From Roseibium suaedae (GTDB lineage Bacteria; Pseudomonadota; Alphaproteobacteria; Rhizobiales; Stappiaceae), in assembly GCF_900142725.1 (NCBI RefSeq), contig NZ_FRBW01000003.1:62001-126000 (forward strand): a stretch of 64,000 nucleotides of DNA. Direction: 5' to 3'. Position numbers and translations under genes: made by a program. The notes under the pieces are model-generated. The model made no database searches. It was not told the DNA's origin and saw nothing but the letters and a program-made list of their open reading frames with translations. Positions 27,283 to 36,400 of this stretch are shown one piece after another (position 1 is the first letter of the stretch; every line of letters begins with the position of its first letter).

Positions 27283-27921
27283 ATGCCCTTGTCAGATTTC
27301 ATCATCAACGCCTTCGCGACGCTTTTCGTGACGATTGATCCGGTCGGCCTTGCACCGATGTTTCTCGCCGTCACGGCGGGCATGAGCGCGCTCGAGCGGC
27401 GCCGGATTGCGGTCCGTGCGACCTTGACGGCAGCTGGCATCCTGCTGGTGTTCTTCGTGGCCGGTCAGACCGTGCTCAATGTGCTTGGCATCTCGGTTTC
27501 CGCCTTCCGTGTCTCCGGCGGCCTGCTTCTGTTTTTGATTGCGGTCGAAATGGTGTTCGGCAAGCGCAGCCAGCGCAAGAGCGAGACGGCAGAGAAGGCA
27601 ATTGAGGACCAGCAGAAGACCGACTTCCACGAAGTTGCGATCTTCCCGCTGGCAATTCCCCTAATCGCAGGCCCTGCCGCGATTTCTGCCATTATCCTTC
27701 TGTCCGGCCAGGCGCCCAGCACGGTTGCCTATGCGGGGCTTGGAGTGGTCATCTTCTTCATTCTGGCCTGCTGCATGCTGGCCTTCCTGCTGGCTGACCG
27801 GATCGAGCGGCTGATGGGCGACACGGCTCAGCTCGTGATCACCCGTCTTCTAGGCGTGCTTCTGGCCGCCCTCTCCGTTCAGTTCATCGCCGACGGCGTG
27901 CTCGCCTTCCTCGCCAAATAG
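27283..27921 (+). CDS. MarC-family integral membrane protein
   Basis: 212 residues from ATG 27283; the open frame reaches back to 27046 but that part is not protein-like. Six predicted membrane helices, with the family's N-terminal signature FATLFVTIDPVGLAPMFLAV and the central FPLAIPLIAGPAAISAI. MarC proteins were once linked to antibiotic resistance, but their function is unknown. Divergent from gyrA and convergent with dsbB. Confidence 0.9.
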   Translation: MPLSDFIINAFATLFVTIDPVGLAPMFLAVTAGMSALERRRIAVRATLTAAGILLVFFVAGQTVLNVLGISVSAFRVSGGLLLFLIAVEMVFGKRSQRKSETAEKAIEDQQKTDFHEVAIFPLAIPLIAGPAAISAIILLSGQAPSTVAYAGLGVVIFFILACCMLAFLLADRIERLMGDTAQLVITRLLGVLLAALSVQFIADGVLAFLAK

Positions 27922-27941
27922 GCTGGCACAAAAGGCTGCAG

Positions 27942-27959
27942 GAAGCCCCTCAGGGCTTC
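27942..27959. terminator. Small hairpin at the marC/dsbB junction
   Basis: A 7-bp perfect stem (27942-27948 with 27953-27959) overlaps the dsbB stop codon. There is no T-tract, so it is only a possible terminator. Confidence 0.35.
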
Positions 27960-28495
27960 AGTAGCTCGTAGGCGACGGGATTGTCCGGGCAGGCGTCAAA
28001 ACCGCACTCCAGCAGCGTGCTGGCCGCATTGAGGCCCGCAAGAAGAATGACGCTGAGGACAGCAGCCTTGCCCAAGCCCGTCACTTGCGGCTTCTCTGAG
28101 GCCGTTTGCGCGTCGCGGATCATCAGCATGAGTGCGCAGGCGGCAATTGCCCCCAGAAAGACGACAAGCGCCCAAGTATAAAAGTGTATCCCCAGGAAGG
28201 GAGCGCCATAGCCTGCATCGCCCGGCTCGATGTGCAGGAGCACCTGCCGGGCGGCGAACCCGGCCCCCAGAAGCCCTGCGAGGATCGCGATCCCATAATG
28301 TGCAGGCTTGGGACCACGCATCACATTCAAGACAGGGCCGATGGCGAGCAGCAGAAAGCCGGCCCTCTGCAACAGGCAGAGCGGGCACGGCAGTTCCTTG
28401 TTGGCCACCTGATCGTAAAAGGCAAAAAGCAGCACAGCCGCGATGCCGAACAGACCGAGAGCGTTCAAAAGAGTTTCAAGCTTGCGGGAAATCAT
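27950..28495 (-). CDS. dsbB: Disulfide bond formation protein B family
   Basis: 181 residues with four predicted membrane helices. The first periplasmic loop has the redox pair in ELPCPLCLLQR (CxxC, Cys37/Cys40 region) and the second loop ends in LECGFDACPDNPVAYELL, the second Cys pair used to reoxidise DsbA. It would pass electrons to quinone. It starts 10 bp after the DUF5993-like small gene, whose stop overlaps the GAGG ribosome site of dsbB, implying translational coupling. No exported DsbA is seen nearby; the DsbA-fold protein at 12259 is cytoplasmic. Confidence 0.9.
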   Translation of the reverse strand: MISRKLETLLNALGLFGIAAVLLFAFYDQVANKELPCPLCLLQRAGFLLLAIGPVLNVMRGPKPAHYGIAILAGLLGAGFAARQVLLHIEPGDAGYGAPFLGIHFYTWALVVFLGAIAACALMLMIRDAQTASEKPQVTGLGKAAVLSVILLAGLNAASTLLECGFDACPDNPVAYELLKP

Positions 28496-28505
28496 CGGTC
28501 AGTCC

Positions 28506-28664
28506 TCAAAACGACAGCGGCAGCGCATCGGTTGCATGGTGGAAATAGATCAGGACCGCCACAAGGAAGCTTGCGGAAACCAGCGGCAGGATCAGCCGCT
28601 GCGGCCCGAAGGCGGCAACGCAAAGCGTCAGACAGAGAAGCGCAAAAAGCGTCATGAGAAACAT
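28506..28664 (-). CDS. 52-residue membrane protein, DUF5993-like, coupled to dsbB
   Basis: Reads MFLMTLFALLCLTLCVAAFG, then a second hydrophobic helix and the ending FHHATDALPLSF. Two short membrane helices with almost no soluble part. The size, two-helix layout and HATDxLxLSF ending match what I recall of DUF5993, a family found beside dsbB. It immediately precedes dsbB with coupled translation, suggesting an accessory subunit of the disulfide-forming membrane complex. The role is inferred from position only. Confidence 0.7.
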   Translation of the reverse strand: MFLMTLFALLCLTLCVAAFGPQRLILPLVSASFLVAVLIYFHHATDALPLSF

Positions 28665-28836
28665 GTGTGAAGCCCCAGCCCCTGCTTGAGTTCGCCCGGC
28701 GTCCAGCAGGATGCCTGGCGGACAAAAGCAATCGTGAAATGAATTTTTTGACCCGTCAGCCAGTACCCAAAAGGGCTTAATGTTCCTAAAACCCTGAGAG
28801 ACATTCTTTTTGTTTTAGGCATGAAGGGGGATCCGC

Positions 28837-29793
28837 ATGGCGGGGCATGGGTCCAAGAAGGTAATTTTCGCGGCTTTGGCAGGCAACGCCGCCATTGCGG
28901 TCACCAAATTTGCAGCAGCCGTCTTCACCGGATCCTCGGCGATGATGTCGGAAGGCATCCACTCGCTGGTCGATACCGGCAATCAGGGGCTTCTGCTCTA
29001 CGGCATGAAGAAGGCGAAACAGCCTGCAGATGAGCGCCACCCCTTCGGGTATGGCGCAGAACTCTATTTCTGGTCCTTCGTCGTGGCCTTGCTGATCTTC
29101 GCCGTTGGCGCGGGGGTCTCGATTTACGAGGGTGTCCAGAAGGTTCTGGAACCGCATCCGGTCAACGATCCCTATGTGGCCTATGCGGTGCTTGGTCTTG
29201 CCTTTGTGTTCGAGGCCATTGCCTGGCTGATCGCCTTCAAGGAATTCAACCAGGTCCGGGGCGGCAAGAACTTCCTGACCGCTGTTCACGATTCCAAGGA
29301 TCCGACGGTCTTCACGGTGTTGTTCGAAGATACGGCGGCTATGTTGGGTCTGATCGTGGCCTTTGCGGGTCTTCTGGGCGCACAGCTTCTGGGCATGCCC
29401 TGGCTGGACGGGGCTGCCTCAATCGCCATCGGTGTTATCCTGGGAGCCACGGCCTGTTTGCTCGCCTATGAAACCAAGGGGCTGCTGATTGGCGAGGCCG
29501 CGGCTCCGGAGCTTGTTGCCTCTGTCCGTTCTATCGTCGAGGCTGCGCCTGCGGTTCATGCCCTGAACGAGATCCGCACCCTTCACCGGGGTCCGCAGGA
29601 CGTGCTGCTCGCGCTGTCCGTCGATTTTGAGGACAATCTCAACGCCGGAGCGGTGGAGGATGCCATTTACGCCCTCGAAATTGCCATCAAGCGGCAAAAT
29701 CCTCTGGTCAAACGCCTCTACATCGAGGTCCAGGCGACCTGCCATCACGAGGAAATGCTGAAAGCGGAACTGCAGCGCGACCAGACCGCCTGA
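28837..29793 (+). CDS. Cation diffusion facilitator transporter
   Basis: 318 residues, six predicted membrane helices then a cytosolic domain. The first metal site has His42 and Asp46 (SEGIHSLVDTGNQ); the second site reads LFEDTAAMLG, with acidic residues in place of the His/Asp pair of zinc exporters such as YiiP, so the metal could be other than zinc. Group signature MSEGIHSLVDTGNQGLL is preserved. Probable proton-coupled divalent-metal efflux from the cytoplasm. The stop is 7 bp before the left arm of the 265-bp repeat element. Confidence 0.88.
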   Translation: MAGHGSKKVIFAALAGNAAIAVTKFAAAVFTGSSAMMSEGIHSLVDTGNQGLLLYGMKKAKQPADERHPFGYGAELYFWSFVVALLIFAVGAGVSIYEGVQKVLEPHPVNDPYVAYAVLGLAFVFEAIAWLIAFKEFNQVRGGKNFLTAVHDSKDPTVFTVLFEDTAAMLGLIVAFAGLLGAQLLGMPWLDGAASIAIGVILGATACLLAYETKGLLIGEAAAPELVASVRSIVEAAPAVHALNEIRTLHRGPQDVLLALSVDFEDNLNAGAVEDAIYALEIAIKRQNPLVKRLYIEVQATCHHEEMLKAELQRDQTA

Positions 29794-29800
29794 CCGTCTT

Positions 29801-30065
29801 TATACCAACCTCAAGAAATAGCGACCTATTTGACCGCGTTTTCGGATTGTCCGGCAAGAAGCGTTTCGCAGGGAGATGCGGTGCATCTTCCAAGGAACGC
29901 GACGTAGCCCGGGCGGTTCGAAAACACGGCCTCCGGTGGCCACTTCCGGCTCCCCGGACGTCGTTACGCTGCTTGCCCGATGCCCGGCATCGGGCGGCGC
30001 ACCGCGCCTAGCCGGGAACCCGGCTGAGGCCATCAAATAGGTCGCTATTTCTTGAGGTTGGTATA
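29801..30065. mobile_element. MITE-like element with 33-bp perfect terminal inverted repeats
   Basis: Arms at 29801-29833 and 30033-30065 are perfect inverted copies (starting TATACCAACCTCAAG). The total is 265 bp with a 199-bp core that has no open frame of note. The core contains smaller palindromes (for example GCCCGATGCC with GGCATCGGGC near 29975-29997 and AGCCGGG/CCCGGCT near 30010-30026). The outermost TA on each side would fit a TA target duplication of IS630/mariner type. It fills nearly the whole gap between two convergent genes, so its transcript could fold and act as a two-way terminator. Confidence 0.75.
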
Positions 30066-30069
30066 CCCT

Positions 30070-32181
30070 TCAAGCCGTTGCGGTCTGCTCAATCTGGGCG
30101 ACCGTAACAGCCTCCTGAAAGCGCGGGACCGGGCGGGAGAACAGATAGCCTTGCAGGGCATCTACGCCGATCTCTTGCAGTGCCTCCGCCTGGGCCAGCG
30201 TTTCCACGCCTTCCGCAATGACCCGGATCCCGAACTGGCGGGCAATAAGCACACTGCCTTCGATGATGGCGGTTGCCTGGGCATCGCCCTTCTGCACGAA
30301 AGACTTGTCGATCTTGAGGGCGGTGATGGGCATTTCGTGAAGGCGCGACAAAGACGAGTAGCCGGTGCCGAAGTCATCGAGATGAATTTCGATGCCGTCC
30401 CGGTGCAGCTCAGTCAGAACCGTGTTGATCAAGGCTGTGTTGCGGTCATCAAAGATGGATTCGGTGACTTCAAGAACCAGACGGTGAGCAGAAATGCGAT
30501 GCTTTGCCAGGGCGTTGCGCACCTGGTCGACAAGGCCTGGCGCCACCAGCTGAAGCAGGGACAGATTGATTGCCAGCTTGCCCGACCGGCTGGCGGAGCC
30601 GCTGGCTGCATATTGATGGAGAGCCTCATCAAGAACATAGGCGCCGATTGCGACGATCTCCCCGGATTCTTCCGCGATTGGAATGAACTCGTCCGGCGAC
30701 ACGGACCCCAGGACGGGGTTGTTCCAGCGCAGCAAAACCTCATGGGCTTCAATCGATTGAAGCGAAGAAGAGACGATTGGCTGGAAGGACAGAGAAAATT
30801 CCTTGGATGAGACGGCCTGCCGCAGGAACTGGCCGATCATCAAGCGCCGCTCCTGGTCGCATTTCATATGTTCCGAGTAGACGAGCGTGGTGCCGCGCAG
30901 CGTGCGTTTGGCCTGCCCCATGGCGAGATCGGAGGCGCGGATGGCCGATGCGAAGGCTTCGCTCTCGGGCGCGGAAAGCGAGAGACCTGCGCTGAAGCTC
31001 ACATGCAGTGTTTGCCCGGATGCCTTGATTGGCAGTTCCACAGCCTCCCGCATGCGGTTGGCCAGCATGAGGCCTGCCTGTTGCGCCATGGCGCCGTGAG
31101 CGGGACAGGCAACGAGAAACTCATCGCCGCCCCATCTTGCAAGGACGGCTCCTTCCGGAAGAAGTTTTGAAAGCCGGTTGGCGGTCTCGCTCAAAACGGC
31201 GTCGCCAATCGTATGCCCAAGGCCGGCGTTGATTTCCTTGAACCGGTCGAGATCGATGAAAATGACTGCGAAGACAAAACCGGGTGCAAGTGACTGGTCA
31301 CTGACCCATTGCTGCAGGCCTGTGCGATTATAAAGACCGATCAACGCATCGCGCTCGGCCCGTGTCTTTAGCTCGGCTGTTCGCCTGCGCACCCTGTCTT
31401 CCAGCGTTGCATTCAGCTGTTCAAGTGCCCGGCGTTCTGCCTCGACGTCCTTGACCAGACGACTGTTGGCGAAGCTCAGCTTGATGGAACTGCGCAGCAA
31501 GAGATGATTGCGATAATGACCAAAAAGCATCGCTGCCCAGAACACAAAGCCGAGCAGGCCCGTGATCATCATAGCCCCGCCCTGGAAGAGCAGTGCCACG
31601 CTTCCCTGAATAAGGAGAGCGCTGAGATAATATCTTCCGATGATCAACTGCGGCGCCATTGTGCCGGTCGCCCCGGCAGCGAGCGAAGCGACAATCAGGA
31701 CGTTGGCGAACTGAAGGCTTGGAGTATCGTAGCCCGTCACCCGGAACGTCATGATCATCCACAAAAGGGCCGAGAACCCAAGGCCAATGGCCGTGATTTT
31801 CTGCCATCTGCGTTTTGTCAGGGGGGGCAGTGCCTGGAACTGGTCAAGTGTCCGGGCTGGTAGAAACTGGACGATAACGCGGAAGGCCGTAACAGCCAGA
31901 AGTCCTGCGGCCCATGCCAAGCAGAAAACCGGATCATCGACCATCAACCAAAGTGAAATCAGTACAACTATGCCGCAGACAAAATTGACCAGCATGCTGG
32001 TCAAATTGTTCCCATAGGCAAAGTCAAGCAATGCGTCTTCGACTGCCGCCGCACTTTCGGCATCCACCCCCTCTGCCTGCCGGGAGGAAACAGACTGCAT
32101 TTGTGAGGAGAGTCGAACTGAATTCCCGTTGTCTTCAACGGGCTGAAGGCCGCCAGAGGGAGCGCTGTTGAACCAGTTCAC
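30070..32181 (-). CDS. Membrane-bound GGDEF/EAL cyclic-di-GMP protein
   Basis: 703 residues. The N-terminal ~220 residues hold several membrane helices (about 58-80, 85-105, 130-145, 155-175, 185-220), then a short coiled linker, a GGDEF domain with GGDEF at 351-355 (ARWGGDEFLVA) and an EAL domain. The EAL signature reads EVL (481-483); DDFGTGYSSLSRL and the ExxE-type metal ligands are present, so phosphodiesterase activity is plausible. There is no RxxD inhibitory site five residues before GGDEF. It makes and/or breaks cyclic di-GMP at the inner membrane; the sensed signal is unknown. Monocistronic on minus. Confidence 0.9.
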   Translation of the reverse strand: MNWFNSAPSGGLQPVEDNGNSVRLSSQMQSVSSRQAEGVDAESAAAVEDALLDFAYGNNLTSMLVNFVCGIVVLISLWLMVDDPVFCLAWAAGLLAVTAFRVIVQFLPARTLDQFQALPPLTKRRWQKITAIGLGFSALLWMIMTFRVTGYDTPSLQFANVLIVASLAAGATGTMAPQLIIGRYYLSALLIQGSVALLFQGGAMMITGLLGFVFWAAMLFGHYRNHLLLRSSIKLSFANSRLVKDVEAERRALEQLNATLEDRVRRRTAELKTRAERDALIGLYNRTGLQQWVSDQSLAPGFVFAVIFIDLDRFKEINAGLGHTIGDAVLSETANRLSKLLPEGAVLARWGGDEFLVACPAHGAMAQQAGLMLANRMREAVELPIKASGQTLHVSFSAGLSLSAPESEAFASAIRASDLAMGQAKRTLRGTTLVYSEHMKCDQERRLMIGQFLRQAVSSKEFSLSFQPIVSSSLQSIEAHEVLLRWNNPVLGSVSPDEFIPIAEESGEIVAIGAYVLDEALHQYAASGSASRSGKLAINLSLLQLVAPGLVDQVRNALAKHRISAHRLVLEVTESIFDDRNTALINTVLTELHRDGIEIHLDDFGTGYSSLSRLHEMPITALKIDKSFVQKGDAQATAIIEGSVLIARQFGIRVIAEGVETLAQAEALQEIGVDALQGYLFSRPVPRFQEAVTVAQIEQTATA

Positions 32182-32404
32182 GGCAATTCTTCATGTCTTG
32201 CTATAGACGCACTGAAATAGCCGGCGCCCTTGTTGGATCATGGAAAGACATGATCTCATTTAGATGAGAAAAACTAATAAATCCCGAACCCCTACGCAGC
32301 TTTTTCAATAGAACCTCAGCTACGGAGGTCTCTTTCATGAAAAAGGTGAGCCGATCCTTGAGGGAAAGCCCATCTTTATTGTCAAAAGTGACCATGCTGA
32401 GGGG
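32182..32404. other. Short intergenic region with one doubtful small open frame
   Basis: 223 bp between the minus-strand BKACE gene (upstream) and the GGDEF/EAL gene (downstream). It is AT-richer than its neighbours. A 64-codon minus-strand frame (32201-32395) has no ribosome site and overlaps nothing conserved that I know; it is not called a gene. A weak ACCTC/GAGGT hairpin is the only structure. Confidence 0.4.
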
Positions 32405-33256
32405 TCAGGCATCCGCCTTGCGTAGACCGAGAAGGCTTCGCGCCTGGGCTACTGTGGCAACGGGCCGTTCGAACTTCTCGCAGAGACCCACCACCCGGCG
32501 GACGAGTGCTGCATTCGAAGGGGCAAGCGTGTCCTTGTCGATCCGGACATTGTCTTCAAGGCCTGTGCGCGCATGGCCGCCCGAACTGACCGCCCATTCA
32601 TTGATCACACATTGCTCGCGCCCAATTCCAGCTGCGCACCATTGGCTTTCCGGCAGAAGCCGCTCCATCGTGCGGATATAGTAGTCGAAGACGTCCCGGT
32701 CCGCCGGCATCGCATTCTTGACGCCCATGACGAACTGAACATAGGCGGGCGCCTTCAGACGACCGTCCTTCTGCATGGAGGCTGCCTGATGAATATGGCT
32801 GAGATCAAAGGCTTCGATCTCAGGCTTGATGTCATAAGTCAGCATTTCCGAAGCCAGCCAGTTGACCAGATCCGGCGGGTTCTCATAGACGCGGGTCGGA
32901 AAATTGTTCGAGCCGACGGAGAGCGAGGCCATGTCCGGCCGCAGGGGCAGCATGCCACCGCGGGCCTGACCCGCCCCAGAGCGGCCACCGGTCGAGAACT
33001 GGATGATCATTCCGGGGCAATGCTTTTTCACCCCTTCCTGGAGCCGGGCGAACTTCTCGGGATCACTGGACGGGGTCTCATCCTCATTGCGCACATGCGC
33101 ATGTACGATGGTGGCGCCAGCCTCGAAAGCCTCCTGCGTGCTTTCAATCTGTTCTTCTACCGTGATCGGCACAGCCGGATTGTTGGCCTTGGTCGGCAGG
33201 GAGCCGGTGATGGCAACACAGATAATGCAAGGTTTGCCTGCAACAGTTTCCGGCAT
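32405..33256 (-). CDS. BKACE / DUF849 beta-keto acid cleavage enzyme
   Basis: 283 residues, TIM-barrel DUF849 family (3-keto-5-aminohexanoate cleavage enzyme, Kce). Family segments: IVHAHVRNEDETPSSD (zinc His pair), IIQFSTGGRSG, LSVGSNNFP, EIEAFDLSHI and the C-terminal GHARTGLEDN. BKACE enzymes exchange a beta-keto acid with acetyl-CoA to give acetoacetate and a new CoA ester; the substrate cannot be read from sequence. No lysine-fermentation or carnitine genes lie next to it. Confidence 0.88.
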   Translation of the reverse strand: MPETVAGKPCIICVAITGSLPTKANNPAVPITVEEQIESTQEAFEAGATIVHAHVRNEDETPSSDPEKFARLQEGVKKHCPGMIIQFSTGGRSGAGQARGGMLPLRPDMASLSVGSNNFPTRVYENPPDLVNWLASEMLTYDIKPEIEAFDLSHIHQAASMQKDGRLKAPAYVQFVMGVKNAMPADRDVFDYYIRTMERLLPESQWCAAGIGREQCVINEWAVSSGGHARTGLEDNVRIDKDTLAPSNAALVRRVVGLCEKFERPVATVAQARSLLGLRKADA

Positions 33257-33363
33257 GGTGGTCCCTTCTCCTGGCTCCGTTCCTGATCATTCAGAGCTAG
33301 GCAAGAGCTCCGGGAGCTGTCAAGGGCGAACCGGCTGTGCGTGCCGGGTCATGCCAGGCGCTC

Positions 33364-33396
33364 AAAAGAAAAGGCCGCGAAATCAATCCGCGGCCT
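33364..33396 (-). terminator. Rho-independent terminator of the giant autotransporter
   Basis: On the minus strand an 8-bp stem (33396-33389 with 33379-33372) is followed by TTTTCTTTT-like sequence at 33371-33364, 20-50 bp after the autotransporter stop. Confidence 0.8.
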
Positions 33397-33415
33397 GTTC
33401 TCATTTGTGGCTGGT

Positions 33416-36400
33416 TCAGAATGGCACTGACAACCTCAGCGCTCCGCCAAAGGCTTCAAAGTCCTTTGCGCCGATCCCGTCGTAGTAGCCTTCCCCCTTG
33501 ACCTGGATATTCCGGCCGGGAACGACAACGGCGACACCGCCCTTGGCCTTGGCGCGGAACCGCTGGTTGGCCGATTCCAGCGACGGATCGGAGACTGCCT
33601 CCGACTGAAGCAGGTCAAAGTCATAGATCCCGGAGAAGCCGAACATCAGCGCCAGCTGCAGCCCGTCGTCGGTCGGGATGTCCCAGGTCACCTGGGGCCC
33701 GAACTCCAGCCGCCCGAGATCAAAGTCCTGGCTGGGGATCCAGTTGCCGAGCGTATCTGTGTATCCTTCCTGTTCTTCCCAATAGTAGGTCACCTTTGCA
33801 AAGGGATTGAAGGCCAGGTCGCCAAACTGGAAATCACCGGTCAGACCGCTTTGCAGAAGCAGGCGGTTGGTTGTGAAGTCATCGTAGAAAAGCCCCAGCG
33901 CATTGACCCTGTTGTAGGATTGGCCATAGGTCGCCCGCGCATCGAAATAAAGGTTCTGATGCAGCCGGATGACCGTATAGGGACCGACCATCCAGCCCGT
34001 GCCATCAGCCGCAGTGTTTGCCGCCCGGTTCTCTTCATCCGTGATATCGAGCTGCCCCATGATCCCGACCAAGGCGCTATCGGCAAAACGATAGTCGACA
34101 CCGGCAAAGAAGATGCCGCTTGTTCCCTTGTTGCTGCCGCTTGAGGACTTGTTGAAGGATCCTTGCAGCCAGAGGTCAAAGCCGGATTGAGGCTCTCCGC
34201 CCTCTCCGTCTTCAGGTGCATTGTTGGCAGCAAGCGCAGCCTCAGTTGCTTCCTGCGCCTCGGAGGCTGCGGATTGGGCATAGGCATTGGTCAGAAGTGG
34301 GTTGGAACTCTCCTCCCCGGTTTCCTGCTTCTTGGTGAAAGTGTCAAAGACGGCAAAGCGGTCATTGGCCGGCTTGTCGAACTTTGCCCGGCTTTCCGCA
34401 GGCTGCTGCATCCGGTTCATGAAGGAGCGCAGGGAAAACTGGAAGCTGCTGTTGAAGCTGCCGGGTGATGCATTGAAATTGAGCGCATTGACGCCGCTTT
34501 GCTGCCCGAAAGGCCCACCCATCAACCGGCGGACCAGCTCGGGCTGGGCATTGACGATCCGGTCTGCGCGCCGGGTCACAAATGTTGCAATGACGTCCTG
34601 GGTCTTTTTCACGTCGGCAGCGGAGTCGCGTCCATTGGTGAGAGAGAAGGAAACGCTGCTGAGACCGGCCGAACTTGCAATGACGTCATAGGCGGCAAAG
34701 GACCGTCCTCCGAGATAGGTCGAAGCTGTTTCATTCGCTGTCATGGCGGAGCTGGTTGCAACGCCGGCCGCATTTGTCGTCACGGTCTCGGAAGGGCCGC
34801 CGGAGCTTTCAAAAGTCAAGGAAGCACCTGTCGAAGGGGCCGTGAAGGTGACGCTGACGTCCGGAATCCCCTGCCCGCTGCTATCCACGACGGTGGCGAC
34901 AAGCGGCGAACCGAAACGCTGGTTGATCACGGCTTCCTGGTCCGACCCGGATACCGCGATCAGGCCCGAGGCAAGGCCAAGTGCGTTGCCTGCCGCATTG
35001 ATGACGAAGGGATTGTCATCCGGATCATTGTTGGCAAGGCTGAGCGTGAAGCCGAAAGAACCTGGCCCCTTTGGCGTATAGGTAACGGCAAGGGTCGCGG
35101 AACCACCGGAGGCAGGCAGTGTCGCTGCGGACAGAGTGAGGCTGTCGACGGTGACATTGGTCAGCGCGCTGACACTGGATGCGATGCTTGGCGGTGTCAG
35201 GACCAGATCAGCATTGCCACTGTTGGTGATGGTGTAGGTTACGGTTGACTTTACATCCTGAGGCCGGTTGCCCTTGATGGAGTCCTGACCGCCATTGGAG
35301 ATCGCGCCCCCTTCGGACGAGGACACGGCCATCTCGGCATTCCCCACCGCTGTGCCGGCCGTTGTCACACGGAACACAGGCGTCGTCGGATCATCCGACG
35401 TGAGGCTGAGGGTGAAGCCGTAATCACCAAGACTGACCGGCACATAATCGATGGCGAGCGTTGCCGTGCCTCCGGCAGGGATGACCACTGTATCGGCAGC
35501 CGCAGCAGCCATGGTCAGCGCAACCTTCTCCATGCCTGCTGCCTGGCGGGACAGTCCGGCCGTCATGATGCTGTAGCGCGAGGCGCGCCGCATCACGGAG
35601 AGGGAAAGGCTGATGCTGCGGACATCCACATTGAACTGACCACTGATGCTGCTGCCAACAGTCGGCTGCGTGATGCTCAATGGGGACCCGCCCGGATTGG
35701 TGATGGTATAGGTCATTGTCGCCACGGCACCGGCAGAAGGCGGCGTAGGCACGGTCTGCTGGCTGCCGTTCGAGACCTCGCCTCCCCCAGGTGCCCAGAC
35801 CGTCAGATCCGGTGTCGGCTGGCTCGCCGCCCGGCCAGACACATTGATCGAATATGGATTTTCGTCCGGATCATTATTGGCGAGCGTGAACGAGAAGGCG
35901 AAGTTTCCACTCGCCGTTGGCGTGTAGCCAACGGTCAGGGTCGTCGTTCCGCCGTTTGCCGGAACACTGGTCGCGGCAAGAGTCATGCTATCAACCGTGA
36001 CATTGCTCGTGGAACTGACATTGCCCGCAACCGTCGGGCTGGTCAGCGTCAAGGCTTCCGTGCCGGAGTTCGTGATCGTGTAGACGATTGAAGCTGCGGA
36101 AGCGGCCACGGGAGACGAGCTGACCGTATCGGTTCCGCCACTGGCCACGGCACCGCCTTCTGAAGAGCTGATTGCAATCTCCGGAATACCGCCGGCAGTC
36201 CCGCTCACGGTGACGGCATAGGGGTTCTCATCACTATCACTATTGGCAAGCGAGAAGCTGAACCCGAAGGCGCCGGCAAGCTGAGGTGTGAAAGTGACTG
36301 TGAGGGTGGTAGAACCGGAGGCCGCAACGCTGGTGGCGCCCAGAGAAAGACCATTCACGACGACATTCGACAGGCCACTGACGTTGCCCGCCACCGTGGG

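Noticed and set aside
32201..32395. 64-codon minus frame between BKACE and GGDEF/EAL genes
   Set aside because: ATG without a ribosome site, no family resemblance; could be chance in a 223-bp spacer.
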